Below, piece after piece: positions 1 through 7,281 of a DNA stretch of 14,576 nt; position 1 is the stretch's first letter, and each line of letters begins with the position of its first letter. The notes under the pieces are model-generated. The model was given only the letters and a program-made list of their open reading frames with translations, did no database searches and was not told where the DNA came from. Origin of the DNA: Pseudomonadales bacterium (GTDB lineage: Bacteria > Pseudomonadota > Gammaproteobacteria > Pseudomonadales > DT-91); the NCBI GenBank assembly GCA_013215025.1, contig JABSRR010000015.1:1-14576 (forward strand), in the 5' to 3' direction. The translations under genes and the position numbers were made by a program.

Positions 1-296
1 GCGCCAAACGCATTTCCAGTCTGCTCACCATAGCTGCGGGTAATCACATCGATATCGCGGCTGTAGCTATTGACCAATTGGCCACCGTTGCGCCCGCTGG
101 CACCAAAACCGATACGGGCCGCTTCCAGCACTACCACTTTAAAGCCTGACTCGGCTAAATGTAGCGCACTTGAAATACCGGTATAGCCCGCCCCAATAAC
201 GCAAACGTCGGCATCAATGTGTTCACGCAGGCGTGGTCTATCAGTCTTATCGTGGCGGCTGGCTGCGTAATAAGAGCCGGTGTGTTCGGTGCGCAT
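1..296 (-). CDS. puuB: Gamma-glutamylpolyamine oxidase, PuuB type (partial, N-terminal 98 residues)
   Basis: The gene runs off the left edge, so only the N-terminus is visible. PuuB enzymes are FAD-dependent amine oxidases that oxidise gamma-glutamylputrescine to gamma-glutamyl-gamma-aminobutyraldehyde, releasing ammonia and hydrogen peroxide in the cytoplasm. The translation starts MRTEHTGSYYAAS, nearly the same as E. coli PuuB. It then shows a Rossmann dinucleotide motif GAGYTG (residues 35-40), the Glu ending strand 2 (E58) and the FAD-contacting block ASGRNGGQLVNSYSRDID (about 66-83), which matches E. coli PuuB almost residue for residue. The start is the ATG at 296-294. An SD-like GAGG lies rather far upstream (about 12 nt). 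It is the last visible gene of the leftward operon, 7 nt after the cupin stop. Family assignment is secure. Substrate (putrescine versus another gamma-glutamylated polyamine) is inferred. A second PuuB-family gene lies at 5252-6547. Confidence 0.9.
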   Translation of the reverse strand, partial: MRTEHTGSYYAASRHDKTDRPRLREHIDADVCVIGAGYTGISSALHLAESGFKVVVLEAARIGFGASGRNGGQLVNSYSRDIDVITRSYGEQTGNAFG

Positions 297-303
297 GATG
301 ATT

Positions 304-660
304 TTATGCCTCGTAGATCACGTAGATTTTTTTACAATATTCGGGCACTTCCCAAGTCCCCTTAAAACCCGCAGCTACGGTAAAATAATCGCCGGCTTTA
401 ACGGTTTTCGTCTGCCCCATTTCATCATGGATGATCGACTCGCCAGCTAAAATATAGCAAAACTCATCCTCATCATAACTGACGGTCCAAGCCCCTGCTT
501 GGGCATCCCAAACGCCTGCATGGAATTTCTCATCTTTGGATGAGAACAGATTCCATACATTTTGCTCAGGCGAGCCTTGCTTGATTTTTTCAGCATCGGG
601 CAAGTAGGTTTCGGCTTGCACCGACTGCGTGTTTAAATCTTGAATTAAATCTAAGGACAT
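304..660 (-). CDS. Small cupin-fold protein (Cupin_3 / EutQ-like), function unknown
   Basis: A 118-residue single-domain cupin. The core runs from about residue 40 to 115: a strand block around YDEDEFCYILAGE, then AGDYFTVAAGFKGTWEV, then a KKIYVIYEA ending. This pattern is typical of the Cupin_3 family (PF05899), whose members are found in amine and ureide catabolic loci. The metal-binding histidines of classical cupin motif 1 are absent and replaced by acidic residues (DEDE), so metal-dependent catalysis of the usual kind is not supported. It sits 5 nt after the mmsA stop and 7 nt before the PuuB start, so it is almost certainly co-transcribed with them. Small cupins next to polyamine oxidase and semialdehyde dehydrogenase genes recur in Pseudomonas-type polyamine loci as I recall, but I know of no proven activity. 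A role as an accessory or sensing protein, or in handling a reactive aldehyde or imine, is speculation. The SD is weak. Confidence 0.85.
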   Translation of the reverse strand: MSLDLIQDLNTQSVQAETYLPDAEKIKQGSPEQNVWNLFSSKDEKFHAGVWDAQAGAWTVSYDEDEFCYILAGESIIHDEMGQTKTVKAGDYFTVAAGFKGTWEVPEYCKKIYVIYEA

Positions 661-665
661 AGGTT

Positions 666-2153
666 TTACTTCATGGTTGGCATATTAAATTCAGCAGCCA
701 AACCGTCTTCTGGCCAACGAATGGTGACAGCTTTACGCTTGGTATAAAAACGCACACCCTCTTCACCATGTACATGATTAGAACCAAACAGTGAACGCTT
801 CCAACCACCAAAGGCGTGAAACGCCATTGGCACAGGGATAGGCACATTCACGCCAACCATGCCCACTTGAATGTCGTGCGCAAATTTTCGGGCCACGCCG
901 CCAGAGCGTGTGTAAATCGAAGTGCCATTACCAAATTCATGGTCGTTAATCATCTTAGCTGCGGTGGCGTAATCGGGTACACGAACAACACACAATACCG
1001 GGCCAAAAATTTCTTCTTGATAGATGCGCATATCGGTGGTGACATGATCAAATAAGCAGCCATTCATGAAATAGCCATGCTCGTGACCGGCAACGCTGTG
1101 CTCTCGACCATCCACGACCAAGCTTGCTCCCTCTTCGACACCCAAGTCTACATAGCCTTTCACTTTAGCCAGGTGTTCTTTGGTCACTAATGGGCCCATA
1201 TCAAGACCACGCTCTTCACCATTACCGACTTTAAGCCCTTTGGCTTTCTCCGCTAACTTTTCGACTAAGCTGTCAGCAATATCGCCGACGGCGACGGCAA
1301 CAGAAATCGCCATACAGCGCTCGCCAGCAGAACCAAAGGCTGCACCCATCAGGGCATTGACGGCACCGTCGAGATCGGCATCGGGCATCACCACAAGGTG
1401 GTTTTTAGCCCCACCCAGTGCCTGTACGCGTTTGCCATGTGCAGACGCTGTGCTGTAAATGTATTCAGCGATTGGCGTTGAACCAACAAAGCTTACCGCC
1501 TGTATATCAGCATGGGTTAATAACACATCGACTGCTTCTTTATCGCCATTGACGATATTAAATACGCCATCGGGCAGGCCTGCTTCTTTAAGCCATTCGG
1601 CCACTAAAAAGGTCGCACTTGGGTCTTTTTCTGAAGGCTTAAGTATGAAGGTGTTGCCTGTAGCAATGGCTACCGGCCACATCCACATAGGCACCATCGC
1701 TGGAAAATTAAAGGGCGTTATACCGGCAACCACACCTAATGGCTGGCTGGTTGAATAGGAATCGATACCTCGACCCACTTGCTCGGTATAGTCGCCTTTG
1801 AGTAACTGAGGTATGCCGCATGCAAATTCAACCACCTCCATACCGCGGGTAATTTCACCACAGGCATCTTCATATACTTTGCCGTGTTCTTGGGTAATCG
1901 CTGCTGCTAATTCGTCTTTTCGCTCCTCTAGGATCGCTTTGAATTTAAACAGAATGCGCGATCGATTGAGTGGCGTAACCGCCGACCATTGGTCAAAAGC
2001 CTCTTTTGCGACAGCAATAGCCGCCTCTACTTCTGCCACACTGGCTAGAGAGACTTCAGCGGTCTGTTGTCCGGTCGCTGGATTAAATACCGGCGCTGAG
2101 CGATCACTGGCGGCGGCTATTTCGCCATTGATAAAATGTGTTAGCTGTTTCAT
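666..2153 (-). CDS. mmsA: CoA-acylating methylmalonate/malonate semialdehyde dehydrogenase
   Basis: A 495-residue aldehyde dehydrogenase of the MmsA/IolA branch. These enzymes convert (methyl)malonate semialdehyde, NAD+ and CoA to propionyl- or acetyl-CoA with loss of CO2. Visible signatures are the cofactor block [16 protein letters not shown] (145-160), the LKPSEKDP loop (171-178), FVGSTP (222-227) and the catalytic cysteine C280 in GSAGERCM. The general-base Glu of hydrolytic ALDHs is replaced by Asn251 in LGGAKNH, a hallmark of the CoA-acylating members. Length matches the family. The SD (AGGTG) overlaps the stop region of the upstream aminotransferase, 7 nt away, which suggests translational coupling. 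Because that aminotransferase should make malonate semialdehyde from beta-alanine, the likely role here is BauC-like, oxidising malonate semialdehyde to acetyl-CoA. Valine or inositol catabolism is less likely because no other genes of those pathways are present. Confidence 0.95.
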   Translation of the reverse strand: MKQLTHFINGEIAAASDRSAPVFNPATGQQTAEVSLASVAEVEAAIAVAKEAFDQWSAVTPLNRSRILFKFKAILEERKDELAAAITQEHGKVYEDACGEITRGMEVVEFACGIPQLLKGDYTEQVGRGIDSYSTSQPLGVVAGITPFNFPAMVPMWMWPVAIATGNTFILKPSEKDPSATFLVAEWLKEAGLPDGVFNIVNGDKEAVDVLLTHADIQAVSFVGSTPIAEYIYSTASAHGKRVQALGGAKNHLVVMPDADLDGAVNALMGAAFGSAGERCMAISVAVAVGDIADSLVEKLAEKAKGLKVGNGEERGLDMGPLVTKEHLAKVKGYVDLGVEEGASLVVDGREHSVAGHEHGYFMNGCLFDHVTTDMRIYQEEIFGPVLCVVRVPDYATAAKMINDHEFGNGTSIYTRSGGVARKFAHDIQVGMVGVNVPIPVPMAFHAFGGWKRSLFGSNHVHGEEGVRFYTKRKAVTIRWPEDGLAAEFNMPTMK

Positions 2154-2160
2154 ATATCAC

Positions 2161-3480
2161 CTAATTGTGTAAGCTTTCAATCGCATCGCCTAAGGCGGCA
2201 ACTAATTGGTCAATTTGTTCATGATTAATGGTTAACGGTGGCGACAAGGCAATCGTGTCGGCCGTGCAGCGCACCAGCGTATTGCCTTTCCAGAAGCAAT
2301 GATTAAATACTTCATAACCGTTCGCGCCTGGCTTATCGCCGGCGTGCAGTTCAATCCCCGCGACTAGGCCGAGATTGCGAATATCCTTGACCGCGTCGAA
2401 ACGGCGCAGACCGTGCACCGCCTGCTGCCAATACTCTTCAATCTCGAACACACGCTGGAATAGCCCCTCATTCTCATAAATGTCGAGTGTTGCCATACCT
2501 GCCGCTGCTGCCACAGGGTGACCGGAATAAGTATAGCCATGGAAAAGTTCAATCACTTCCTCTGGCCCATGCATAAAGGCATCGTGCACATGATTACCCA
2601 CAAACACTGCACCCATGGGCAAAGCGCCGTTGGTTAAACCTTTGGCGGTGGTCATTAAATCAGGCGTGATGCCGAAGCGCGTTGACGCGAAACCGGTACC
2701 AACGCGGCCAAAGCCAGTGATGACCTCGTCGAATATCAATAAAATATCGTGCTTGGCGGTAATCGCCCGCAATCGCTCTAAGTATCCGAGCGGCGGTACA
2801 TAGACCCCTGCAGAGCCAACCAATGGCTCAACGATGACCGCGGCGATGTTTTCAGCACCGTGTAACAGCACCATATCTTCAAGTGCATCGGCTAAATAGG
2901 CGCCCTCGGCGGGCTGACCATGCGCAAAGGTCTGCTGCGGTAAATAAGCATGCGGCAGATGGTCTACGCCGGTTAAAAGACTGCCAAACGCGCGACGGTT
3001 ATTACCTAGCCCGCCAACCGAGATGCCGCCGAAACCCACCCCGTGGTATCCGCGTTCACGACCAATCAAGCGTGTTTTCGAGGGGTTACCTTTGGCTCGA
3101 TGATAAGCCAGCGCAATTTTCAAAGCCGTGTCGACCGACTCTGAACCTGAGTTGGTGAAAAACACATGATCCATATTATCAGGACTGTGCTGAACCAGAC
3201 GATCGGCGAACTGGTGCGGCAAGGGATGGCTCATTTGAAAGGTCGGGGCAAAATCCAGGGTTTGAATCTGCTGACTGACGGCATCAGAGATGGCCTGACG
3301 ACCATGACCTGCATTGGTACACCACAAGCCTGCGGTGCCATCTAAGATTTTTCGCCCATCGTCTGAGGTGTAATACATACCCTCAGCCGATACCATCATG
3401 CGTGGCTGTTGTTTAAACTGACGATTAGCGGTAAATGGCATCCAAAATGCGTCGTTGTTTGATGTGTCAGAGTTCGACAT
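2161..3480 (-). CDS. bauA: Beta-alanine:pyruvate-type omega-aminotransferase
   Basis: A 439-residue class III PLP aminotransferase. Visible elements are the N-terminal FWMPFTANRQF (12-22) typical of omega-amino acid:pyruvate transaminases, SGSE (111-114) for the PLP phosphate, GYHG (144-147), DEVITGFGR (251-259) with the PLP-pyridine Asp251, and the Schiff-base Lys280 in TTAKGLTNG. The sequence resembles Pseudomonas beta-alanine:pyruvate aminotransferase more than SpuC (putrescine:pyruvate) or GABA transaminases. Predicted reaction: beta-alanine + pyruvate gives malonate semialdehyde + alanine, feeding the mmsA product encoded next. I chose the ATG at 3480 because AGAGG lies 8 nt upstream; an in-frame TTG at 3486 is too close to that SD. 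It is the first gene of the leftward operon, and an operator-like site lies 12-31 nt upstream of its start codon. Other omega-amino acids or diamines remain possible substrates. Confidence 0.9.
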   Translation of the reverse strand: MSNSDTSNNDAFWMPFTANRQFKQQPRMMVSAEGMYYTSDDGRKILDGTAGLWCTNAGHGRQAISDAVSQQIQTLDFAPTFQMSHPLPHQFADRLVQHSPDNMDHVFFTNSGSESVDTALKIALAYHRAKGNPSKTRLIGRERGYHGVGFGGISVGGLGNNRRAFGSLLTGVDHLPHAYLPQQTFAHGQPAEGAYLADALEDMVLLHGAENIAAVIVEPLVGSAGVYVPPLGYLERLRAITAKHDILLIFDEVITGFGRVGTGFASTRFGITPDLMTTAKGLTNGALPMGAVFVGNHVHDAFMHGPEEVIELFHGYTYSGHPVAAAAGMATLDIYENEGLFQRVFEIEEYWQQAVHGLRRFDAVKDIRNLGLVAGIELHAGDKPGANGYEVFNHCFWKGNTLVRCTADTIALSPPLTINHEQIDQLVAALGDAIESLHN

Positions 3481-3491
3481 TCTCAAAGCCT

Positions 3492-3511
3492 CTGTGTGAT
3501 ATATTGAACAT
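3492..3511 (+). promoter_or_regulatory. Putative PuuR operator 1 (aminotransferase operon)
   Basis: The bases here read ctgtgtgatatattgaacat. They share TGT-N7-ATTGAA with three other intergenic sites in the window and match about 15 of 20 positions of the E. coli PuuR palindromic consensus as I remember it (ATGGRCAATATATTGACCAT). The site lies 12-31 nt upstream of the aminotransferase ATG, around the probable transcription start, where a bound repressor would block transcription. Binding by the PuuR encoded at 6703 is inferred. Confidence 0.55.
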
Positions 3512-3636
3512 AATAAGTGCAGTTTATGTAAAATAAATAAAACATCAAGCGGATATTTCGGATTCGGCGCATTTTTTCAAAAAATCCCTTAAGCCCAAGC
3601 TATTATTGACTTAACTGATAATTCAGTGTGGCAAAA

Positions 3637-3656
3637 CTGTTCAAAATATTGAAACT
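3637..3656 (+). promoter_or_regulatory. Putative PuuR operator 2 (puuC)
   Basis: The bases are ctgttcaaaatattgaaact. They contain an inverted pair TTCAA/TTGAA separated by four bases and agree with operator 1 at 14 of 20 positions. The site is about 95 nt upstream of the puuC start and overlaps a possible -35 element. Confidence 0.5.
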
Positions 3657-3749
3657 TAGATTGAAAAGATAAGTAAAATCCGTATGGTGCATAGCATTAA
3701 CGAATAGCCACTGCTGCGTGACAGCAGTAAATTAAAATTGGAGGCAGTC

Positions 3750-5246
3750 ATGGCAGGCAAAAATACCTTAGACTATTGGCAATCTTTAGCAGCGTCATTG
3801 ACGATTGAAGGTCGAGCATTTATCGATGGCGATTATCAAGATGCGCAAAGTGGCGAAACGTTTAAATGTATCAGCCCAATCGATGGCCGCCTGCTGGCTG
3901 AGGTAGCCAGTACGGCAAAGGCAGATGTGGATATTGCCGTCGATAGCGCGAAACGCCAGTTTGCTGCAGGCGTATGGTCTGAAAAAGCACCCGCAGAACG
4001 CAAAACGATATTGCTCAAATTCGCCGATTTAATTGAAGCGCATCAAGATGAGCTGGCCTTATTAGAAACCTTAGATATGGGCAAGCCGATCGGTGATTCG
4101 CTCAGCGTTGATGTCACTGGCGCGTTGAGAGCACTGCGCTGGACAGCTGAAGCTACCGATAAAATTTACGACGAAATTGCTGCCACGCCGGTCGATCAGT
4201 TAGGTCTGGTTACTCGAAATCCGGTTGGCGTTGTGGCGGCTATCGTACCATGGAACTTCCCGATGATTATGGCAGCGTGGAAATTTGCACCGGCGCTCGC
4301 CATGGGTAACTCGGTCATTCTTAAACCTTCTGAAAAGTCGCCATTAACTGCGATAAAATTAGCAGCGCTAGCCCATCAAGCGGGGATTCCCAGCGGTGTT
4401 TTTAATGTATTACCTGGCTTTGGTCATACCGTTGGTGAGGCACTGGCGCGGCATATGGCCGTTGACACCTTAGTGTTTACTGGCTCCACGGGCGTTGCCA
4501 AACGGCTGATGGTGATGGCCGGTGAAACCAATATGAAGCGGGTTTGGTCAGAGGCAGGCGGCAAGTCTGCCAATATTATATTTGCCGATGCGCCCGACCT
4601 TGATGCGGCGGCAGAGGCAGCAGCTTCGGCTATTTGTTACAACCAAGGTGAAGTTTGCACCGCCGGCTCGCGACTATTGGTACAGGATAGTGTGGCAGAT
4701 GAATTTATCGCTAAACTGCATCAAGCCTTCAAGGCATGGCAGCCCGGCAATCCTCTTGACCCGTCAACGGCCGTGGGTGCCACGGTTGATGATACGCAAA
4801 TGCAGCAAGTGCTGCGATATGTTGCCTCAGGCGTAGCTGATGGGGCAAGCTTGTCGCTGGGAGGCGAGCAGGTCGAACCGGTTAGCAATGGCTTTTACGT
4901 GCAGCCCGCAATTTTTGAAAACGTCAGCAATGACATGCCTATCGCACAGGAAGAGATTTTTGGCCCGATTTTGTCGGTGATTCGTTTTCATGATGAGGCC
5001 GAGGCATTAGCGATGGCAAATGACTCTATCTATGGGCTGGCAGCAGGTGTCTGGACCGCCGATCTAAGCCGAGCGCACCGCATGGCTAGAAAACTACAAG
5101 CCGGTTCTGTATGGGTGAATCAATATGATGGCGGCGATATGACCGCGCCCTTTGGCGGCTTTAAGCAAAGCGGTAACGGGCGCGACAAGTCGCTGCATGC
5201 CTTTGATAAATACACCGAGTTAAAGTCTACCTGGATTAAGCTATAG
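3750..5246 (+). CDS. puuC: Gamma-glutamyl-gamma-aminobutyraldehyde dehydrogenase, PuuC type
   Basis: A 498-residue NAD(P)+-dependent aldehyde dehydrogenase that oxidises the aldehyde made by PuuB to gamma-glutamyl-GABA (for spermidine-derived aldehydes, the matching gamma-glutamyl acid). Visible features are the PWNFPM loop with Asn169, KPSEKSP (192-198), FTGST (243-247), the general base Glu268 in SEAGGKSAN and nucleophile Cys303 in NQGEVCTAG. The N-terminus (LDYWQSLAASLTIEGRAFI) and C-terminus (SGNGRDKSLHAFDKYTELK) follow E. coli PuuC closely. The ATG at 3750 is chosen because TGGAGG sits 5 nt upstream; a TTG at 3738 is itself part of that SD. It stands alone rightward, divergent from the aminotransferase operon, and its stop lies 5 nt from the stop of the convergent second oxidase gene. 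A broader omega-aminoaldehyde range, as for Pseudomonas KauB, is possible. Confidence 0.93.
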   Translation: MAGKNTLDYWQSLAASLTIEGRAFIDGDYQDAQSGETFKCISPIDGRLLAEVASTAKADVDIAVDSAKRQFAAGVWSEKAPAERKTILLKFADLIEAHQDELALLETLDMGKPIGDSLSVDVTGALRALRWTAEATDKIYDEIAATPVDQLGLVTRNPVGVVAAIVPWNFPMIMAAWKFAPALAMGNSVILKPSEKSPLTAIKLAALAHQAGIPSGVFNVLPGFGHTVGEALARHMAVDTLVFTGSTGVAKRLMVMAGETNMKRVWSEAGGKSANIIFADAPDLDAAAEAAASAICYNQGEVCTAGSRLLVQDSVADEFIAKLHQAFKAWQPGNPLDPSTAVGATVDDTQMQQVLRYVASGVADGASLSLGGEQVEPVSNGFYVQPAIFENVSNDMPIAQEEIFGPILSVIRFHDEAEALAMANDSIYGLAAGVWTADLSRAHRMARKLQAGSVWVNQYDGGDMTAPFGGFKQSGNGRDKSLHAFDKYTELKSTWIKL

Positions 5247-5251
5247 CAGGG

Positions 5252-6547
5252 CTAAAACCAGTCTTTGAGACGATGATATAGCATGCCAATTGCCAGCAGC
5301 GGTGAGCGAAAGCGCCTGCCGCCTGGAAATTGGATGTGACTGACTTTTTCAAACCACGCAATACGATCGGTTTCGCCGCTAATTGATTCGGCGATCACTT
5401 TGGCAGCCATGTGGGTCACATTAACCCCGTGGCCTGAGTAGGCCTGGGCAAAATATACATTGTCTCTGAGTCTGCCAACCTGAGGAAATCGATTAGCCCC
5501 AATGCCAATCATGCCACCCCAAGCATAGTCAATCGCTACATCTTTTAAGTAAGGAAATACTTTATCCATATTGGGGCGCAAAGCAGCGACAATATCTTTT
5601 GGGTCTCGCCCGGAGTAGGTGCATAAGCCACCGAATAATAGCCGCCCATCACTGCTTAAACGATAATAATCCAAATCCACACGTTGGTCACAAACGGCCA
5701 TGTCTTGAGGCAAAACCCGCTGACGCACCTCAGCAGACAGCGGTTCGGTGGCAATCACATAGCTGCCTGCGGGCAACACCTGCCCCTCCAGCTGTTTGTC
5801 GAGGCCGGCGACGTGGGCATTGCCACAAATCACCAAGCTGTCTGCTTGGACTTCACCTTTGGCCGTCACAATCCGATGGCGCGTGCCCTGTTCAATGTCG
5901 ATCACGGCGGATTGCTCAAAAATTTGCACGCCAAGCCGATGCGCGGCCTGTGCCTCTGCACATACCAGGTTAAGCGGATGTAAGTGCCCACTTCCCATAT
6001 CAATAAGGCCGCCAATATAGCTCTCTGAGCCTACTACTTGCGACATTTCATGAGACTCTAATAAGCGTGTCTCATGCGGATAGTCAACCTTGTCTAGCCA
6101 GGCTTTATGCGCCATCAGTTCTTGCATATGTCTAGGCTTATTGGCTAGGTCGCAATAGCCCATTTTCAAATCACAGTTGATTTGATACTTGGCAACACGA
6201 TCTTTAACGATATTGACCGACTCAAAGCCCATCGCTTCAATGGCCTCAATGCCTTCTTCACCTAAGGCTTTTTCGAAAGGCTCAAGACCATGGCCAATGC
6301 CTTGAATCAGCTGACCGCCATTGCGTCCAGAGGCGCCCCAGCCAATCCGAAACGCTTCTAGCAAAACCACATTAAAACCGCGTTCGGCTAGCTCTAGGGC
6401 GGTATTTACGCCACTGAAACCAGCACCGATAACACACACTTGAGTCTCCAGCTTTTGTTCTAATATGGGGTAACGATCGTGATAGACCAAGGTCGCAGCA
6501 TAATAGGATTCGGGGTATTCACTGGAATGGGTGCGTGGGTTTAACAT
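5252..6547 (-). CDS. puuB: Second PuuB-family FAD-dependent gamma-glutamylpolyamine oxidase
   Basis: A 431-residue DAO-fold oxidoreductase. The dinucleotide-binding motif GAGFSG (41-46), the ribose-binding Glu64 and the GASGRNGGQ block (71-79) match the PuuB/PauB family. So do the middle GSGHLHPLNL element, VICGNAHV, the RVDLDYYRLSSDGRLLFGG stretch, QAYSGHGVNVTHMAAK for FAD binding near the C-terminus, and the FPGGRRFRSPL ending. It differs from the PuuB at the left edge: after GGQL that copy reads VNSYSRDID, as E. coli PuuB does, while this one reads IQGIGHGLEP. The two are therefore paralogues, possibly for different gamma-glutamylated polyamines. The start is the ATG at 6547 (SYYAA lands at its usual place); a TTG at 6565 would add six residues and has no SD. 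The SD for the ATG is also poor. It converges with puuC (5-nt gap) and diverges from puuR. An operator-like site overlaps the start codon. Confidence 0.88.
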   Translation of the reverse strand: MLNPRTHSSEYPESYYAATLVYHDRYPILEQKLETQVCVIGAGFSGVNTALELAERGFNVVLLEAFRIGWGASGRNGGQLIQGIGHGLEPFEKALGEEGIEAIEAMGFESVNIVKDRVAKYQINCDLKMGYCDLANKPRHMQELMAHKAWLDKVDYPHETRLLESHEMSQVVGSESYIGGLIDMGSGHLHPLNLVCAEAQAAHRLGVQIFEQSAVIDIEQGTRHRIVTAKGEVQADSLVICGNAHVAGLDKQLEGQVLPAGSYVIATEPLSAEVRQRVLPQDMAVCDQRVDLDYYRLSSDGRLLFGGLCTYSGRDPKDIVAALRPNMDKVFPYLKDVAIDYAWGGMIGIGANRFPQVGRLRDNVYFAQAYSGHGVNVTHMAAKVIAESISGETDRIAWFEKVSHIQFPGGRRFRSPLLAIGMLYHRLKDWF

Positions 6548-6565
6548 GTTCAATATAAAAAACAA
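6546..6565 (-). promoter_or_regulatory. Putative PuuR operator 3 (second oxidase)
   Basis: Read on the minus strand, the site is ttgttttttatattgaacat, matching operator 1 at 16 of 20 positions including an exact 12-base run TATATTGAACAT. It ends on the start codon of the second PuuB gene, so a bound protein would cover the translation start region. A related but weaker stretch (AATATAATTGACAAAT, 6572-6587) lies next to it and may be a degenerate second half. Confidence 0.5.
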
Positions 6566-6702
6566 ATGATTAATATAATTGACAAATGTACAAGATTTCG
6601 GCGCTGCTGAAAAGCCTTAAATCTTCTACTTCGCTCAGTTTAAAGAGTACGATATACTGAGCAGTGTGTCCGTAATTTTAAACATAAAGTAGGTATTGTA
6701 GG

Positions 6703-7251
6703 GTGGATGTAGGAAAACGTTTGGCAGAAGTGCGAAAAAAATCGGGATTATCGCAGCGCGAGTTAGCGAAACGAGCCGGCGTTACCAACTCTACTATCTC
6801 GATGATCGAAAAAAACAGCGTTAGTCCAAGCGTCAGCTCCTTGAAAAAAGTTTTATCAGGGCTGCCGATGTCGCTGATGGAATTCTTTGACTCAGAAGAT
6901 TCGTCACGAGTTGATATGCCGGTGGTTTATGATTCACAGGATTTTTTAGATACGTCTATTCCCGGACTGGATTGGCGGTTGATCGGTAAAGCCTTTCCAA
7001 ATCGTCAAATGTCGTTCATGGTAGAAAATTTAGCCCCGGGCGCAGACACGGGCGAAGATATGTATATGCATGAAGGTGAAGAAGCCGGGTATATTCTGAG
7101 TGGCAAGATGGAGCTTACCGTCGCAGGTGAAGTGTATATCGTCGAAGCTGGTCAGGGATATTACTTTGATTCTCGGCAAGAGCATCGCTTCCGTAATCCG
7201 TTTGAACAAGACTGCCGACTGGTGTCCTGCACCACCCCTGCCGACCTATAA
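6703..7251 (+). CDS. puuR: XRE-family transcriptional regulator with C-terminal cupin, PuuR type
   Basis: A 182-residue regulator with the same layout and length as E. coli PuuR (185 residues), the putrescine-responsive repressor of the puu genes. Residues 4-60 form an XRE helix-turn-helix (GKRLAEVRKKSGLSQRELA, then NSTISMIEKNSVSPSVSSLKK). Residues about 105-178 form a cupin with H123 and the EGEE stretch, a GYILSGK turn and H161 in SRQEHRFRN, likely the ligand-sensing part. The start is a GTG at 6703 with AGGT 8 nt upstream; an overlapping ATG at 6707 is out of frame. A TATACT hexamer at 6653-6658 is a plausible -10 for its promoter. It is divergent from the second oxidase gene (155-nt gap) and convergent with the CDF-like gene. 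It probably represses the local polyamine genes through the four shared operator-like sites. Confidence 0.88.
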   Translation: MDVGKRLAEVRKKSGLSQRELAKRAGVTNSTISMIEKNSVSPSVSSLKKVLSGLPMSLMEFFDSEDSSRVDMPVVYDSQDFLDTSIPGLDWRLIGKAFPNRQMSFMVENLAPGADTGEDMYMHEGEEAGYILSGKMELTVAGEVYIVEAGQGYYFDSRQEHRFRNPFEQDCRLVSCTTPADL

Positions 7252-7281
7252 AAAGCCGTAGTCATAGGTAGACAGAGATAG

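Larger units (their letters stand above)
3481..3749. promoter_or_regulatory. Divergent promoter region between the aminotransferase operon and puuC
   Basis: This 269-base AT-rich stretch separates two divergent polyamine catabolic transcription units. It holds two copies of the operator-like motif listed separately (3492-3511 and 3637-3656). On the leftward side a TATTAT -10-like hexamer (complement of 3510-3515) abuts the first site, with no convincing -35. On the rightward side TAAAAT at 3674-3679 is a -10 candidate; the nearest TTGAAA (3649-3654) is 19 nt away and overlaps the second operator-like site. A GCTGCG-type inverted repeat lies near 3711-3726 (CACTGCTGCGTGACAGCAGT), just upstream of the puuC ribosome binding site. 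Promoter positions are guesses; the divergent arrangement is certain. Confidence 0.6.

Noticed and set aside
816..2172. Several rightward open frames opposite mmsA (for example 816-1055, 1180-1458, 1459-1758, 1813-2172)
   Set aside because: They lie wholly or almost wholly opposite a full-length, well-recognised dehydrogenase gene, have low-complexity or implausible protein content and no ribosome binding sites.
2161..3480. Reading the aminotransferase as PuuE (GABA transaminase) or SpuC (putrescine transaminase)
   Set aside because: The N-terminal FWMPFTANRQF block and the GRERGYHG/GGISVGG stretch fit beta-alanine:pyruvate enzymes better, and mmsA next to it uses the matching product.
5599..6020. 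Overlapping rightward frames opposite the second oxidase gene
   Set aside because: They are Cys-, Arg- and His-rich shadow translations of a conserved FAD enzyme gene with no recognisable domain.
6567..6587. A fifth operator copy containing AATATAATTGAC
   Set aside because: Without a gap it matches the E. coli box at only about 8 of 20 positions, so it is mentioned as a possible degenerate half but not counted.
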